In this document: in pieces, positions 22,401-31,567 of the stretch
How the letters are laid out: each line of letters starts with the position of its first letter
How positions within the stretch are numbered: position 1 is the first letter of the stretch
Source of the DNA: an archaeon
Lineage (GTDB): Archaea > Thermoproteota > Nitrososphaeria > Nitrososphaerales > Gagatemarchaeaceae
Length of the DNA stretch: 64,000 nucleotides
Reading direction: 5' to 3'
Assembly: GCA_016432545.1 (NCBI GenBank)
Contig: CP066694.1
Coordinates: forward strand, 496,001 to 560,000
Notes under the pieces: model-generated
What the model was told of the DNA's origin: nothing
Seen by the model: only the letters and a program-made list of their open reading frames with translations
Database searches by the model: none
Made by a program: the position numbers and the translations under genes

Positions 22401-25070
22401 TTAGGACAGCTTTCTGATCAGGATTGCAAGAGCCAGCACTAATGTGATGGCTGAGAGTGCAATGGCTACTAGGACGTACGTCGAGACTTGGTTAGCGGCA
22501 TTTAGCGTGTCCGTAACCTGTCCCGAAAGTCCTGATAGACCATTGACAGACGTCTGAACTTGGCCCAGGGTTGTGCTGATCGAGTTGACCTTCGTTGTCA
22601 GGTCGTCGATCTTGGAAGTGATGCCGGAGGTGCCAGTACCTAGTGAGGTACTGATGTCGGCGACTGTTGCCTTGATGGACGAAACATCCGACTGGATGCT
22701 CGTGACCATCGAAGAGATGCTTGTGACTGATGCTTGTAGCGATGTTACACTAGCTGAGAGGGTGTTGACAGAGGACTGGATGGATTGCACGGTGGACTGG
22801 ATGGAGCTGAGGGTCGAGGAGAACGAAGCTATCATCGCGCTGAGCGCGGACAGCTGGTTCGACAGGCCGTTGTAGACCGTGTCGTTGCCCGTCCCTACCC
22901 AGAACGTGTCATAGACTTCTGGACCGTATACGTGAGGCGAGCCCGTGTAGTTCTCCGGGGTACTGGTGAGTGAGATCTCGTGGATGCCTGGCCTGAAGCC
23001 GGCTGCTACGATCCACAGCCACGCAGTACCGTTGGGGTTGGATGTGACCAAACCGTGTACTCCGACGAAAGAGCCGGAGCTTCCGGTCACGGTGATTGTC
23101 TTGCAGGTCACGTGGACCTCGCCGCCTCCGATACCCGAGCCGGTGGTCTTAGTAGTGCAGACCACTTCGGTGTGGGTTCCACTAGTGACGCCGCCAATGA
23201 GTGTAGTTGAGAAGTCCGCCATCTGGTTGTCGATGTTGACCGAGTAGTAGTTGACGGGGATGAGCCCTTCTGCTACCACCTGGATTAGGGATCCGGTGTT
23301 GTTGAAGGCGTTGTTGTTGTTGACTTCAAGGCTTGCGACGACTGTGAATGGGGTCATAGTGATTCCTGCTTCTGGGAACTCTTCGCACATGTCCTCGTAC
23401 AGGCCGTCACCAAGGTCAAAGCAGCCCTTGTTGTTCGGAAGGACCGCGTATGACGTTAGTACGCCCGACTCGAGGATGTCTTGGGTAGTGTAGTCGATTG
23501 CAGCGACATTGTGGCTACCGCCGAAGGTCTCTGGAACGGTGAACCAAACGGTCCCGTTGAACTGACCGTTGGATCCAGTGGTTCCGTTGACTAGGTTGTA
23601 CCAGTTACCGTCATTCCACGTAGTGGAGTTCCAGTAAATGAGCACCTTGATGTCCGCCGGGAAGCCATAAGCGCTTAGAGTGACGTTTGTGTTGGGGTTG
23701 CTCGCAGTTCCCTGCGATGGTGTGAGAACAAGAGTTGGGAGGACCCAGATGTTGAAGTTGTACCACACGTTGTTGCCAAGGTTGACCTTGACATTGTGGA
23801 GGCCGTTGGAGAGGGTAGTCGGGACTGTCAAGCTTCCGTTGAAGAAGCCCTTGGAGCTGGAAGTTGCGCTCCCAACTTGGGTTCCGTTAATCCAGAAGCT
23901 GATGGCCGAGCTGACGTACGACCAGTTGCCAGCGATCCAAATTGCGCCGAAGATCTTGGCATAGACGCACTGGGTAGGGCCGGAGCACGGCTTCGCCAGG
24001 GCGAGAACGCCCGCAGAGGTTGTGATCGCTGTGTCGTTGGCGTAAACCTTGCCCGAGACCCACGAATTGGTCACATCCACCGCGGTTCCACCGCTGTCGT
24101 AGGAGAGTATAGAGGCGAAGCCCCTGTTGCTCTCCGTGAACGTGGTGGTTGCATACGCGGTGTGGGGGCTGTTGCCCTTGTAGGCTGTGAAGGTGATGAC
24201 GGTCGTCGCGTGAGGACCGCCTGTTCCACCGACACCCTGCTTTGTGTCCAACATCACGGCTGATTGGTTGAAGTAGCCTGGACCGGTGCTGAAGTTGCCG
24301 ACGATGTTACCCGTCTTCAACTTTGCAGTTCCGTTCGTCCAGTAGTAGAAGGTGTAGCTGTAGCCGAGGAAGATGTTGATGCCCGCTGGGAATCCACCGC
24401 CCATGAAAGTGGCTGGCGTTCCAGCCGCACCCGAGGAGGGTGTCACCTGGAGACCAGGCTTTACGATGAGCCTCTGGAGGGCGCCGGCGATTCCGGTACC
24501 ACCGCAGAAGGTTGGATTCGACCCGCAAGATCCGTCGTATATCTTGATGTAGGCATACGCGCTAGAGATTGTGATCGGGATTGGTCCGATGATCAGCTTC
24601 TTCGTAGTTGAACCAGTTCCGATGTAGTAGGTGTGACCCGAGAAGGTCTTGGTCTTGAACGCGCCGACTAGGTCGGTCACGTTGAACGGACCGGCATACC
24701 TGATGTCGCCAGCCGTGGTGTTCACGTTACCAAAGCCGTTCTTCGAGATGTAGAGGAAGAACTGCGGGGCAGTGAATGTGACTGGGCCCGTAGTGAAGTC
24801 GATCGCGAGCTCAGCAGGGAGCGTTCCCGATGGGACCGCGTTGTCCTGCAGAGTCACGAGTGAAGAACCTGCGACAACCGTTACGTTGTTTGTTGCACCA
24901 GCGTAAACGGTGTGTGCCGGGTTCACGTGACCAAGTACCATGTTGCCTGTGATCGTTGCATGAGAGATGCCGATCGGGACGAACAGAATCAATCCCGAAA
25001 CCAGCAATAGAGCTAGTAATGTTCCTGAACCGAGTTTTCTTGCATACGAATTACTCGTATGTATGTTCAT
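22401..25070 (-). CDS. Large S-layer-like surface protein with coiled-coil stalk and C-terminal anchor
   Basis: The 889-residue protein has a signal peptide (LLALLLVSGLILFVPIGISHA), about 700 residues of beta-rich extracellular sequence with Ig-like segments and many N-x-S/T sites, and a stalk of roughly 120 residues. The stalk has heptad-like SSIQSTVQSIQSSV repeats predicting a coiled coil. A membrane helix and a two-Lys/Arg tail end the protein. It combines features that Sulfolobales split between SlaA (lattice) and SlaB (stalk anchor). A strong TATA box and a T-rich terminator flank it, and its codon use is less GC-rich than its neighbours, as expected of a very highly expressed gene. It is probably the main S-layer protein; this is inference. 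Confidence 0.75.
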   Translation of the reverse strand: MNIHTSNSYARKLGSGTLLALLLVSGLILFVPIGISHATITGNMVLGHVNPAHTVYAGATNNVTVVAGSSLVTLQDNAVPSGTLPAELAIDFTTGPVTFTAPQFFLYISKNGFGNVNTTAGDIRYAGPFNVTDLVGAFKTKTFSGHTYYIGTGSTTKKLIIGPIPITISSAYAYIKIYDGSCGSNPTFCGGTGIAGALQRLIVKPGLQVTPSSGAAGTPATFMGGGFPAGINIFLGYSYTFYYWTNGTAKLKTGNIVGNFSTGPGYFNQSAVMLDTKQGVGGTGGPHATTVITFTAYKGNSPHTAYATTTFTESNRGFASILSYDSGGTAVDVTNSWVSGKVYANDTAITTSAGVLALAKPCSGPTQCVYAKIFGAIWIAGNWSYVSSAISFWINGTQVGSATSSSKGFFNGSLTVPTTLSNGLHNVKVNLGNNVWYNFNIWVLPTLVLTPSQGTASNPNTNVTLSAYGFPADIKVLIYWNSTTWNDGNWYNLVNGTTGSNGQFNGTVWFTVPETFGGSHNVAAIDYTTQDILESGVLTSYAVLPNNKGCFDLGDGLYEDMCEEFPEAGITMTPFTVVASLEVNNNNAFNNTGSLIQVVAEGLIPVNYYSVNIDNQMADFSTTLIGGVTSGTHTEVVCTTKTTGSGIGGGEVHVTCKTITVTGSSGSFVGVHGLVTSNPNGTAWLWIVAAGFRPGIHEISLTSTPENYTGSPHVYGPEVYDTFWVGTGNDTVYNGLSNQLSALSAMIASFSSTLSSIQSTVQSIQSSVNTLSASVTSLQASVTSISSMVTSIQSDVSSIKATVADISTSLGTGTSGITSKIDDLTTKVNSISTTLGQVQTSVNGLSGLSGQVTDTLNAANQVSTYVLVAIALSAITLVLALAILIRKLS

Positions 25071-25096
25071 TTTCAGAATTCGCCTCCCAAATCTAG

Positions 25097-25104
25097 TATT
25101 TAAG
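25097..25104 (-). promoter_or_regulatory. TATA box of the S-layer-like gene
   Basis: CTTAAATA on the minus strand is centred about 30 bp before ATG 25070. A purine-rich GGGAGGCG between the box and the ATG could also serve as a ribosome-binding site. Confidence 0.65.
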
Positions 25105-25108
25105 CCCC

Positions 25109-25125
25109 ATGGACAAATTGTCCAT
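25109..25125. promoter_or_regulatory. 17-bp perfect palindrome upstream of the S-layer promoter
   Basis: ATGGACAA-A-TTGTCCAT is a perfect inverted repeat around a central A. It abuts the upstream side of the TATA box, where archaeal activators or the BRE region sit. It is a candidate operator for a dimeric regulator. Confidence 0.5.
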
Positions 25126-25341
25126 TCTTTGTGGCGTTCGCACCGCTTTGAGGGCTTTTCTCCGGTTCGCCCGGGAAAAAAGAGTGAAAACGTGGCATTA
25201 GAATCGTTCAGACGCGTTCAAGAGAGATTTTCAAAGAATCGAAGTGTTTCCTTTTAGAATGGCGGGCAAATGGGGCTCGATTCCCGGTCCTTTATAGCGT
25301 TCAACCTCGCGAAGGGGAGTTCTGGGTCCGGAGGCTCTGAG

Positions 25342-25896
25342 CTACTTGCTCTGCGCTGCGGCCTTTGCGCCCGCTGGCCTGCCCAGGAAAGCCCTCGCAT
25401 CTGCTCCTCGGAGGTAGTAGACCCCGTAGGCTCCGAAGAGGATGCTGGGGACCCCCAGCTGCCACGCCCCGGTTATCAGAGCGAGGACCCCGAATGCCAG
25501 GACCCCGGCTGATGACCACAGGGCGACCGTCCAGGCCCATGGCTTGAGCCTGAAGATCCCATAAAAGGCTGCGAGGGTGGCTGTCCCCAGGACGAGGAGT
25601 ACCACTCCAAGAAGAATCGCACCCGCAACCACACCTGGAAGGCTGAGTGAGCTCAGGGCTATGAGTAGAATCAGAACACCAGCGAAGGCCTCGAGGACCA
25701 TCAATGCGGTCACCCCGTTGGGCCTCGGAGGGCCCCTGGGAGCAGGAACATAGACTGGGACCTGAGGGGGAGGCGGAGGCGACTCCTGCAAGCTGGGCGC
25801 CGCCTGCTGCTGGGCGACCTGCTGGGGTGTTCCGCAGTTTGGGCAGAACTTCGTCCCAGTCACGAACTCCTTCCCACAATTATTGCAGTATGGCAT
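25342..25896 (-). CDS. Membrane protein with N-terminal zinc ribbon
   Basis: The 184-residue protein begins with a zinc ribbon (CNNCGKEFVTGTKFCPNCG), a Pro-rich linker (SPPPPPQVPVYVPAPRGPP) and then about four hydrophobic helices. This zinc-ribbon plus transmembrane pattern is common in archaeal proteins of unknown role. A TATA box (ACGCTTATCT, minus strand, about 25923-25933) is about 31 bp upstream of ATG 25896. Confidence 0.7.
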   Translation of the reverse strand: MPYCNNCGKEFVTGTKFCPNCGTPQQVAQQQAAPSLQESPPPPPQVPVYVPAPRGPPRPNGVTALMVLEAFAGVLILLIALSSLSLPGVVAGAILLGVVLLVLGTATLAAFYGIFRLKPWAWTVALWSSAGVLAFGVLALITGAWQLGVPSILFGAYGVYYLRGADARAFLGRPAGAKAAAQSK

Positions 25897-25981
25897 CGGC
25901 GAAAAACCGAGGCTCGGTTGTTAGATAAGCGTATCTGGGTGAGCGGCCCCTTTTTCTATCGAGCTCCCACGATGACCGGCC

Positions 25982-27613
25982 GTGGACGCACCCGCGTTGC
26001 CAACCCGAAGGGACGGGCTGGCCCGCATAGCCCTGCGGCTGGGGGCCGGCGCCCTCGTTGCCCTTGGAGTCTTGCTCTCTCTCCTCGTCCTCAATGCGGC
26101 GAGTCCGGGACCCATCCTGTTCGCGGGAGTCGAGTTGGCGTTCTTAGCCTTCTTCGTGTTTGTGACATCTGCGATTTTCTCCGGGTTGTGGCACGCGTAC
26201 TCGACGCACCCAGCAGAGAGGAAGGCAATGCTGGCGGTCGGAATCATCCTGGGCTTGACCCTAGGAGCGCACCTCTATATCATCAACTCGCCGGCGACGG
26301 CGGACTGCTACGACTCGGGGGACATGGTCAATGGGTGCATCGGGGACGAGCAGTACTACGTCCTTGCCGGGGAGAGGATCCAGCATGGCGTCAGCTGTAA
26401 CGTTGACTTCCGCTCTCTCGTTTCAGATTGCAACTTCGAACACCCCTACCTCTCGAAGGCCTTCGTCGGGGCCGGGATTGCGCTCTTCGGGGACAACGAC
26501 TTCGGTTGGAGGATATTTCAAGTTCTGCTTGGAACGTCCAGCCTCCCCCTGCTCTACCTCTTGGCGTGGAAGTTGACCGCGAGCCGGAGGTTCTCACTCA
26601 TCGCTACGGTCCTCCTGGGGCTCGACACTATGTTCTTCGTCCATTCGAGCGCCGCCCTCATCGATGTGCACATGGTCTTCTTCTCCTTGCTGGCATTCGT
26701 CACTTACTTCTACAGAGTCAAACTCTGGAGGCTCGACAGGTTCGTCGTCTCAGGCGCCCTTATGGGGATTGCGGGGCTGACAAAGGAGACTGCGGTCTTC
26801 CTCGCCCTGACGCTCCTGACTTACCACCTGCTGGCCGGAGAAGCCGGGGAGGGGATCACGGGGGGAGGGTGGATGGCTGCCTTGAAGGCGAGGCTGAAGC
26901 CGACCGTGGTCATCGCCGTCTCCGGGTTCGCAGTATTCGCCGTGGGGCTTCAGGTCTACGACTCGCTGTTCGTCAGTTCCTCCGTCCACAGCTTCATAGA
27001 CCACATAGTCTTCATGCTGAGGTACGGGGCTTCGCTGGTCGGGAAGGGAAGCTACGTGTATGGGCCGAGCAACACCCCAGTCACGCCCTTCTCGTGGCTT
27101 ACGTACTACTGGCCGATCCCCTACCTCGTCGAGACGTACAGGTACTGCCCGAACCCAGGACCCGGACCTGCCTGCGTGAGCGTCTTCTACACCACTGTTG
27201 GGTACCGCAGCTTCACGAACCTCCTTGAGGCTTGGGCTACTTTCCTCTGGGTTCCGCTCACCGTCTACACTCTGTGGAAGAGACTGAAGCCCAGGTCACT
27301 CTCCCCCGAGGCAGCGGAGGCTCAGGTGACTGGACCTTCGGACCTCAAGGTCTCGCTACTCTCACTCCTCTGGTTCTCATGGAACTACTTTCCTTATCTT
27401 CTCCTCTACGCCTTGGGACGAGTGACCTACCCATTCTACCTGATACCAGCGATGCCGGGCCTCGCCCTTGGTACGGCGTACCTCCTGACTAGGAAGGGGA
27501 TCCCACGGCCGATCGTCTATCTCTATCTGGCAGGAGTCTTCGGAGTCTTCTTCGTCCTCTTTCCCGTCAAGGCCTTCCTTCCTGAGTGGCTGCGCATCCT
27601 GATCGGGTACTAG
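25982..27613 (+). CDS. PMT/ArnT-type membrane glycosyltransferase (GT39-like)
   Basis: This 543-residue protein with many helices is of the GT-C fold. The first outer loop carries the acidic pair GDEQYY near residue 120, and a conserved FEHPYLSKAFVGAGIALFGDNDFGWRIFQ block follows. This matches the protein-O-mannosyltransferase/ArnT superfamily, which transfers sugars from polyprenyl phosphates to Ser/Thr of exported proteins or to lipids. A close relative lies at 58785-60158. Start GTG 25982 has TATA-like sequence about 28 bp upstream. The S-layer-like gene is its near neighbour and a plausible substrate. Confidence 0.82.
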   Translation: MDAPALPTRRDGLARIALRLGAGALVALGVLLSLLVLNAASPGPILFAGVELAFLAFFVFVTSAIFSGLWHAYSTHPAERKAMLAVGIILGLTLGAHLYIINSPATADCYDSGDMVNGCIGDEQYYVLAGERIQHGVSCNVDFRSLVSDCNFEHPYLSKAFVGAGIALFGDNDFGWRIFQVLLGTSSLPLLYLLAWKLTASRRFSLIATVLLGLDTMFFVHSSAALIDVHMVFFSLLAFVTYFYRVKLWRLDRFVVSGALMGIAGLTKETAVFLALTLLTYHLLAGEAGEGITGGGWMAALKARLKPTVVIAVSGFAVFAVGLQVYDSLFVSSSVHSFIDHIVFMLRYGASLVGKGSYVYGPSNTPVTPFSWLTYYWPIPYLVETYRYCPNPGPGPACVSVFYTTVGYRSFTNLLEAWATFLWVPLTVYTLWKRLKPRSLSPEAAEAQVTGPSDLKVSLLSLLWFSWNYFPYLLLYALGRVTYPFYLIPAMPGLALGTAYLLTRKGIPRPIVYLYLAGVFGVFFVLFPVKAFLPEWLRILIGY

Positions 27614-27656
27614 GTGCGGTGCCGCCCCTTCTAGAGGGGTTTTTGGAGTATAACAA

Positions 27657-27674
27657 CCGTTAAATAAAATATTA
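27657..27674 (+). promoter_or_regulatory. TATA region of the heme operon
   Basis: CGTTAAATAAAATATTAG is the most AT-rich stretch between the PMT gene and hemA. It predicts transcription starting near 27690-27697. This is about 65 bp upstream of the GTG usually chosen for hemA, so the mRNA either has a leader or the protein starts earlier. Confidence 0.6.
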
Positions 27675-27759
27675 GAGCGCGGCCGATGCCCTGCCTAAGA
27701 TAGCAGACATCACGAGCCAACCGATTCGAGGACTCTCCCTACTGCGCCCAGTTCCCCTG

Positions 27760-28926
27760 GTGGTCGGATGTTCCTTCAGGAACTCGACCTTGGACTATCG
27801 CGAGAAGTTTGCTTCCTTGCTTGGAGGGGTTGGGCTCAGGCGAGCCGTCGGGGACTCGGAGTGGGCGGTCATAGTCACCTGCAACAGGGTGGAGCTGGTG
27901 ATGGCGACCCAGGACCCCGAGGGCGCCCTTGGCAAGGTCACTGCTTGGTCCATGAGGCGGATCGGGCAAGCACCACTGTACTGCATACAGGGGAGAGAGG
28001 CCCTCTCACACCTCTACAGGGTCGCCTCCGGCCTCGACTCTCTTGTAATCGGAGACGCCCAGATACTTGGACAGCTGAGATCCGCTGGGAGGCAGGCGCG
28101 TCTCGCCGGGTCCTCCAAGGGGATACTCTCTTCGGTCTTTGACTCCGCTGTGGAGGTGGGATCCAGGGTCGGAACCAATCTTAGAGCGAGAAAGGAGTCT
28201 GTGGCTACGCTCGCAATCGCGTTCGCCAGGAAGAAGCTCGGGAGGCCGCCGAAGGGAGTCCTCCTCGTCGGAACGGGCAAGATATCGAGGATCGCTGCGT
28301 CCAGCCTCGGGGGGCGGGTCCGAGTTGCTACAAGGAGGCCGAAGCTCCCTCCAAGCTTCGCAGGTGCGGAGCGCGTGGGTTGGAGCCGGATAAGGGAGGC
28401 GCTCTCTGAATCAGAGCTAGTGATATGCGCGACGTCGGGGAGCAGACTGGCAGTAACGACCAGTGATGTGAAGGACACAAAGAGGAGAGTGATACTAGAC
28501 CTCGGGTTCCCGAGGAACGTCGACCCAAGGGTCCGTGGCCGGGGAAGGACGCAGCTATTCGACCTCGACGACCTTGCAAGAGTCGTGAAGGCCCCTGACG
28601 ACCCGTCGGTCGCCCAGGCGCTGGCCGCCGTGGAGGCCGAGTCATCGAGGTTTGAACGATGGCTCAATGCGAGCAAGCTTGCGCCCGAGCTGCCCGCGAT
28701 GTTCCAGTGGGCGGAGGCGATAAGGGTTAAGGAGACCGAGGGGACCCTGCGAAGGCTCGACGGGCTGAGCCCAAGGGAGAAGCGGCTCGTAGAAGCCCTC
28801 GGGCGGAGGATAACCAGTAAGGTCCTGGCGAAGCCCGCGGCGTTTGCAAAGTTGTCTACTCCTGACCTTCCTCAGGAACAAAGGATGAAGCTCCTTCGTG
28901 AGATATTCATCGAGGAGAGACCATGA
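27760..28926 (+). CDS. hemA: Glutamyl-tRNA reductase
   Basis: HemA reduces glutamyl-tRNA to glutamate-1-semialdehyde, the first step of heme synthesis. Visible are the N-terminal catalytic-domain motif (VTCNRVELV, catalytic Cys about residue 41), GLDSLVIGDAQILGQ, the NADPH loop LLVGTGKIS and a C-terminal dimerisation helix; length is 388 from GTG 27760. That start trims a few residues of the first beta strand (PLVVGCSFRN). No ATG, GTG or TTG occurs upstream in frame, but CTG codons at 27691 and 27742 do. A CTG start would restore the strand, and 27691 coincides with the predicted transcription start. First gene of the hemA-C-D-B-Q-L-E-H operon. Confidence 0.9.
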   Translation: MVGCSFRNSTLDYREKFASLLGGVGLRRAVGDSEWAVIVTCNRVELVMATQDPEGALGKVTAWSMRRIGQAPLYCIQGREALSHLYRVASGLDSLVIGDAQILGQLRSAGRQARLAGSSKGILSSVFDSAVEVGSRVGTNLRARKESVATLAIAFARKKLGRPPKGVLLVGTGKISRIAASSLGGRVRVATRRPKLPPSFAGAERVGWSRIREALSESELVICATSGSRLAVTTSDVKDTKRRVILDLGFPRNVDPRVRGRGRTQLFDLDDLARVVKAPDDPSVAQALAAVEAESSRFERWLNASKLAPELPAMFQWAEAIRVKETEGTLRRLDGLSPREKRLVEALGRRITSKVLAKPAAFAKLSTPDLPQEQRMKLLREIFIEERP

Positions 28927-29840
28927 GGCGGATCAAGATCGGCACGAGGGGCAGCAGGCTGGCCTTGGTCCAGACCGAGATTGTATGCGGGCTGCTTCGG
29001 GCACGCGCGGCAACGGAGATCGATGTGCTAGTAGTCAACACCACCGGGGACAAGCTACCCGAAGAGCGAAGGGGAGAGGTCGAAGGCAAGGGAGCGTTCA
29101 CTGGAGACCTCGAGGCTATGCTCCAGTCCAACGAGATAGACCTCGCCATCCACAGCATGAAGGACCTCCCCACCAGCCTTGGAAGAGGCCTAGAAGTAGG
29201 CGCGACCCCGGTCAGGGCGGACCCGCGCGACGCACTTGTCTCCGCGCACGGGCTACTGCTCTCCAACTTACCAAACGGGTCGGCAGTGGGAACGAGCAGC
29301 ATACGGAGGAAGGCCCAGCTCAGGGCGCTCAGGGGGGACCTGGAGGTCGTGGACCTTCACGGCAATGTGGACACGAGACTGAGGAAGGTGGGAAGCGGGA
29401 GCCTGGAGGGCATCGTGATCGCTGCGGCAGGCCTCGAGAGGTTGGGCGAACTCCAGAGAGTCACCGAGTTCTTCTCGATCGACAAGGTCGTCCCCAGCCC
29501 CTGCCAGGGGACCATCGCGGTCGAGAGCAGGGTCGAAGACGCGGATGCCGCCTCTTACCTTCGGAGCATCGAGGACCCTAGTGTGAGGACGGAGTCCGAG
29601 TGCGAGAGGGCCTTCGCAGCTCGGCTCGGTGGAGACTGCGACCTTCCGGCCGGGTTCTGCGCGAGGCTCGAAGGCGGGTCCATCAGGATGACCGGCGCAA
29701 TCGCTTCACCCGACGGCTCGAAGGTTGTTCGCCTGGTCGACAATGCTCCGGCCGAAGAGGCTTCGCGGGCGGGCAGAGACTTCGCGGACCGGATGCTCAG
29801 CATGGGCGGGAGAGAGATCCTGGAGGAGGTCTTGGCTTGA
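28923..29840 (+). CDS. hemC: Porphobilinogen deaminase (hydroxymethylbilane synthase)
   Basis: The 305-residue enzyme joins four porphobilinogens. The dipyrromethane-cofactor Cys is in LGGDCDLPAGFCARL near residue 238, the N-terminal IKIGTRGSRLALVQTE is typical, and HSMKDLPTS is conserved. ATG 28923 overlaps the hemA stop (ATGA), so translation is coupled. Confidence 0.95.
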   Translation: MRRIKIGTRGSRLALVQTEIVCGLLRARAATEIDVLVVNTTGDKLPEERRGEVEGKGAFTGDLEAMLQSNEIDLAIHSMKDLPTSLGRGLEVGATPVRADPRDALVSAHGLLLSNLPNGSAVGTSSIRRKAQLRALRGDLEVVDLHGNVDTRLRKVGSGSLEGIVIAAAGLERLGELQRVTEFFSIDKVVPSPCQGTIAVESRVEDADAASYLRSIEDPSVRTESECERAFAARLGGDCDLPAGFCARLEGGSIRMTGAIASPDGSKVVRLVDNAPAEEASRAGRDFADRMLSMGGREILEEVLA

Positions 29841-30586
29841 CCGCCGAGCGAAAGACCGTCCTGCTTACTCGGTCCCATGAGGGGAACTTGGAACTCGAGG
29901 GAAAGCTCAGGGCCATGGGACTCGAGGTAGTCGCTCTCGACCTTCTCGCCTTCCGCTCCCCCTCATCCTGGTTTGAGGTGGACTCGAAGCTCGAGGAACT
30001 TGCGCGGTTTGACTGGCTCGTCTTCACCTCCTCCACCGGGGCCAGGTTCTTCTCGGACAGAATGAAGTATCTTGGCCATCCTCTCTCATGGGGGCCCAAG
30101 CCTAAGGTGGGGGCCGTAGGAGAAGGGACTAGGGGAACTCTTGCAGAGCGCGGCGTCCGTGTCGACTTCACTCCTCGGGAGTATCTTACCGAGGCCCTGG
30201 CGCGCGACCTCCCCGGGCCGCCAGGGAGCGTCCTGCTTCTCCGGGCAGACATCGCCGAGAAGAGGATGACAGAAGTCCTTCAGGGGAGGGGATTCTCGGT
30301 CGAGGATGTTCCCATCTACAGGACTGAGAAGATGAAAATCGATGACCCGGGGCAGGTCCTGGGCACCCAGGTGATAGTCTTCGGCAGTCCGTCAGCGGTT
30401 GACTCATTTTGTACCTCCATCCCGGAAGGGATGCTGAACCAGGTCCTTGCGAAGACTGCGGTCTGCATAGGGCCGGTGACAGCCGCAGCGGCGAGGGACC
30501 GCGGCTTCACCTCGGTGGTCATGCCCGACCGGAGCACTTTCGAATCCCTCCTCGACCTTGTCCGAGAGACCATGGGGGACCGCTAG
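29837..30586 (+). CDS. hemD: Uroporphyrinogen-III synthase
   Basis: The 249-residue protein has the two-domain HemD pattern: VLLTRSHEGN, FDWLVFTSSTGARFF, KVGAVGEGTRGTLAERGVRV, VPIYRTEK and VIVFGSPSAVDSF. It cyclises hydroxymethylbilane with D-ring inversion. The start is a TTG sharing bases with the hemC stop (TTGA). The reading frame is open further upstream inside hemC, but that part is antisense-like noise. Confidence 0.88.
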   Translation: MTAERKTVLLTRSHEGNLELEGKLRAMGLEVVALDLLAFRSPSSWFEVDSKLEELARFDWLVFTSSTGARFFSDRMKYLGHPLSWGPKPKVGAVGEGTRGTLAERGVRVDFTPREYLTEALARDLPGPPGSVLLLRADIAEKRMTEVLQGRGFSVEDVPIYRTEKMKIDDPGQVLGTQVIVFGSPSAVDSFCTSIPEGMLNQVLAKTAVCIGPVTAAAARDRGFTSVVMPDRSTFESLLDLVRETMGDR

Positions 30587-31567
30587 GTGGACGCACGCGC
30601 CTCACGGCTAAGGAGGCTCCGCGGCTCGGCAGGGATGAGGGCCCTACTGAGAGAGACCGAGCTGAACCCGTCAAGACTCGTCGCCCCACTTTTCGTGTGC
30701 GGCGGGACTGGAGTCGTCCGTCCGGTCGAGGGCCTTCCGGGGCTTACCTGCTACTCCGCAGAAGCGGCGGCTTCGCAGGCTAAGAAGCTGAGCGATCTCG
30801 GGATCCGGTCCTTCCTTCTCTTCGGGGTGACCGACAGGAAGGACGAGACAGGGTCGGGGGCCTACTCCCCCGATGGAGTGGTGCCGAGCGCAGTCAAGGA
30901 GATTCGGACGAAGGTCCCAGACGGCGTGATAATGGCTGACGTCTGCCTCTGTGAGTATACGTCGCACGGGCACTGCGGTGTCCTCTCAGGCGATGTAGTG
31001 GACAACGATGCGACCATCCCGCTGCTGGGGAAGGCTGCACTTGCCTATGCGAGGGCAGGGGCAGACGTGGTCGCACCAAGCGCCATGATGGACGGACAGG
31101 TCGCGGAGATACGCTCCGCTCTCGACGGCGGGGGATTCAAGGAGACCCTCGTGATGGGCTACTCGGCAAAGTACGCCTCCTCCTTCTACGGCCCCTTCAG
31201 GGATGCAGCCGGGTCAGCCCCCTCATTCGGGGACAGGAGGGGCTACCAGATGGACCCACCGAACGCGAGGGAGGCCCTGAGGGAGATCGAGAGCGACGTC
31301 AGGGAGGGCGCGGACATCGTGATGGTGAAGCCGGCCCTGGCCTACCTCGACGTGATTGCGAGTGCAAGGGCGAGGTTCGACCTTCCCATCGCCGCCTACA
31401 ATGTAAGCGGGGAGTATGCGATGGTCGTCGCCGCGTCCCGCATGGGGTGGGTGGACGAAGAGAGGGCAGCCATGGAGGTCCTCACATCCATCAGGCGCGC
31501 GGGCGCCGACATCATAATCACATACTTCGCGGAGAAGTTTTCCGGCTGGGGAGGGTCCAGGCCTTGA
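30587..31567 (+). CDS. hemB: Porphobilinogen synthase (ALA dehydratase)
   Basis: This 326-residue TIM-barrel enzyme condenses two aminolevulinates. The zinc-ligand segment DVCLCEYTSHGHCG with three Cys marks the zinc-dependent type. The two active-site lysines are in MGYSAKYASSFYGPFR and DIVMVKPALAYLDV. Start GTG 30587 directly follows the hemD stop with no gap. Its end overlaps hemQ (TTGA). Confidence 0.95.
   Translation: MDARASRLRRLRGSAGMRALLRETELNPSRLVAPLFVCGGTGVVRPVEGLPGLTCYSAEAAASQAKKLSDLGIRSFLLFGVTDRKDETGSGAYSPDGVVPSAVKEIRTKVPDGVIMADVCLCEYTSHGHCGVLSGDVVDNDATIPLLGKAALAYARAGADVVAPSAMMDGQVAEIRSALDGGGFKETLVMGYSAKYASSFYGPFRDAAGSAPSFGDRRGYQMDPPNAREALREIESDVREGADIVMVKPALAYLDVIASARARFDLPIAAYNVSGEYAMVVAASRMGWVDEERAAMEVLTSIRRAGADIIITYFAEKFSGWGGSRP

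Noticed and set aside
22401-25070. Horizontal transfer of the S-layer-like gene, from its lower G+C
   Set aside because: Highly expressed genes often have different codon use. Its promoter and neighbours look native, so composition alone does not show transfer.
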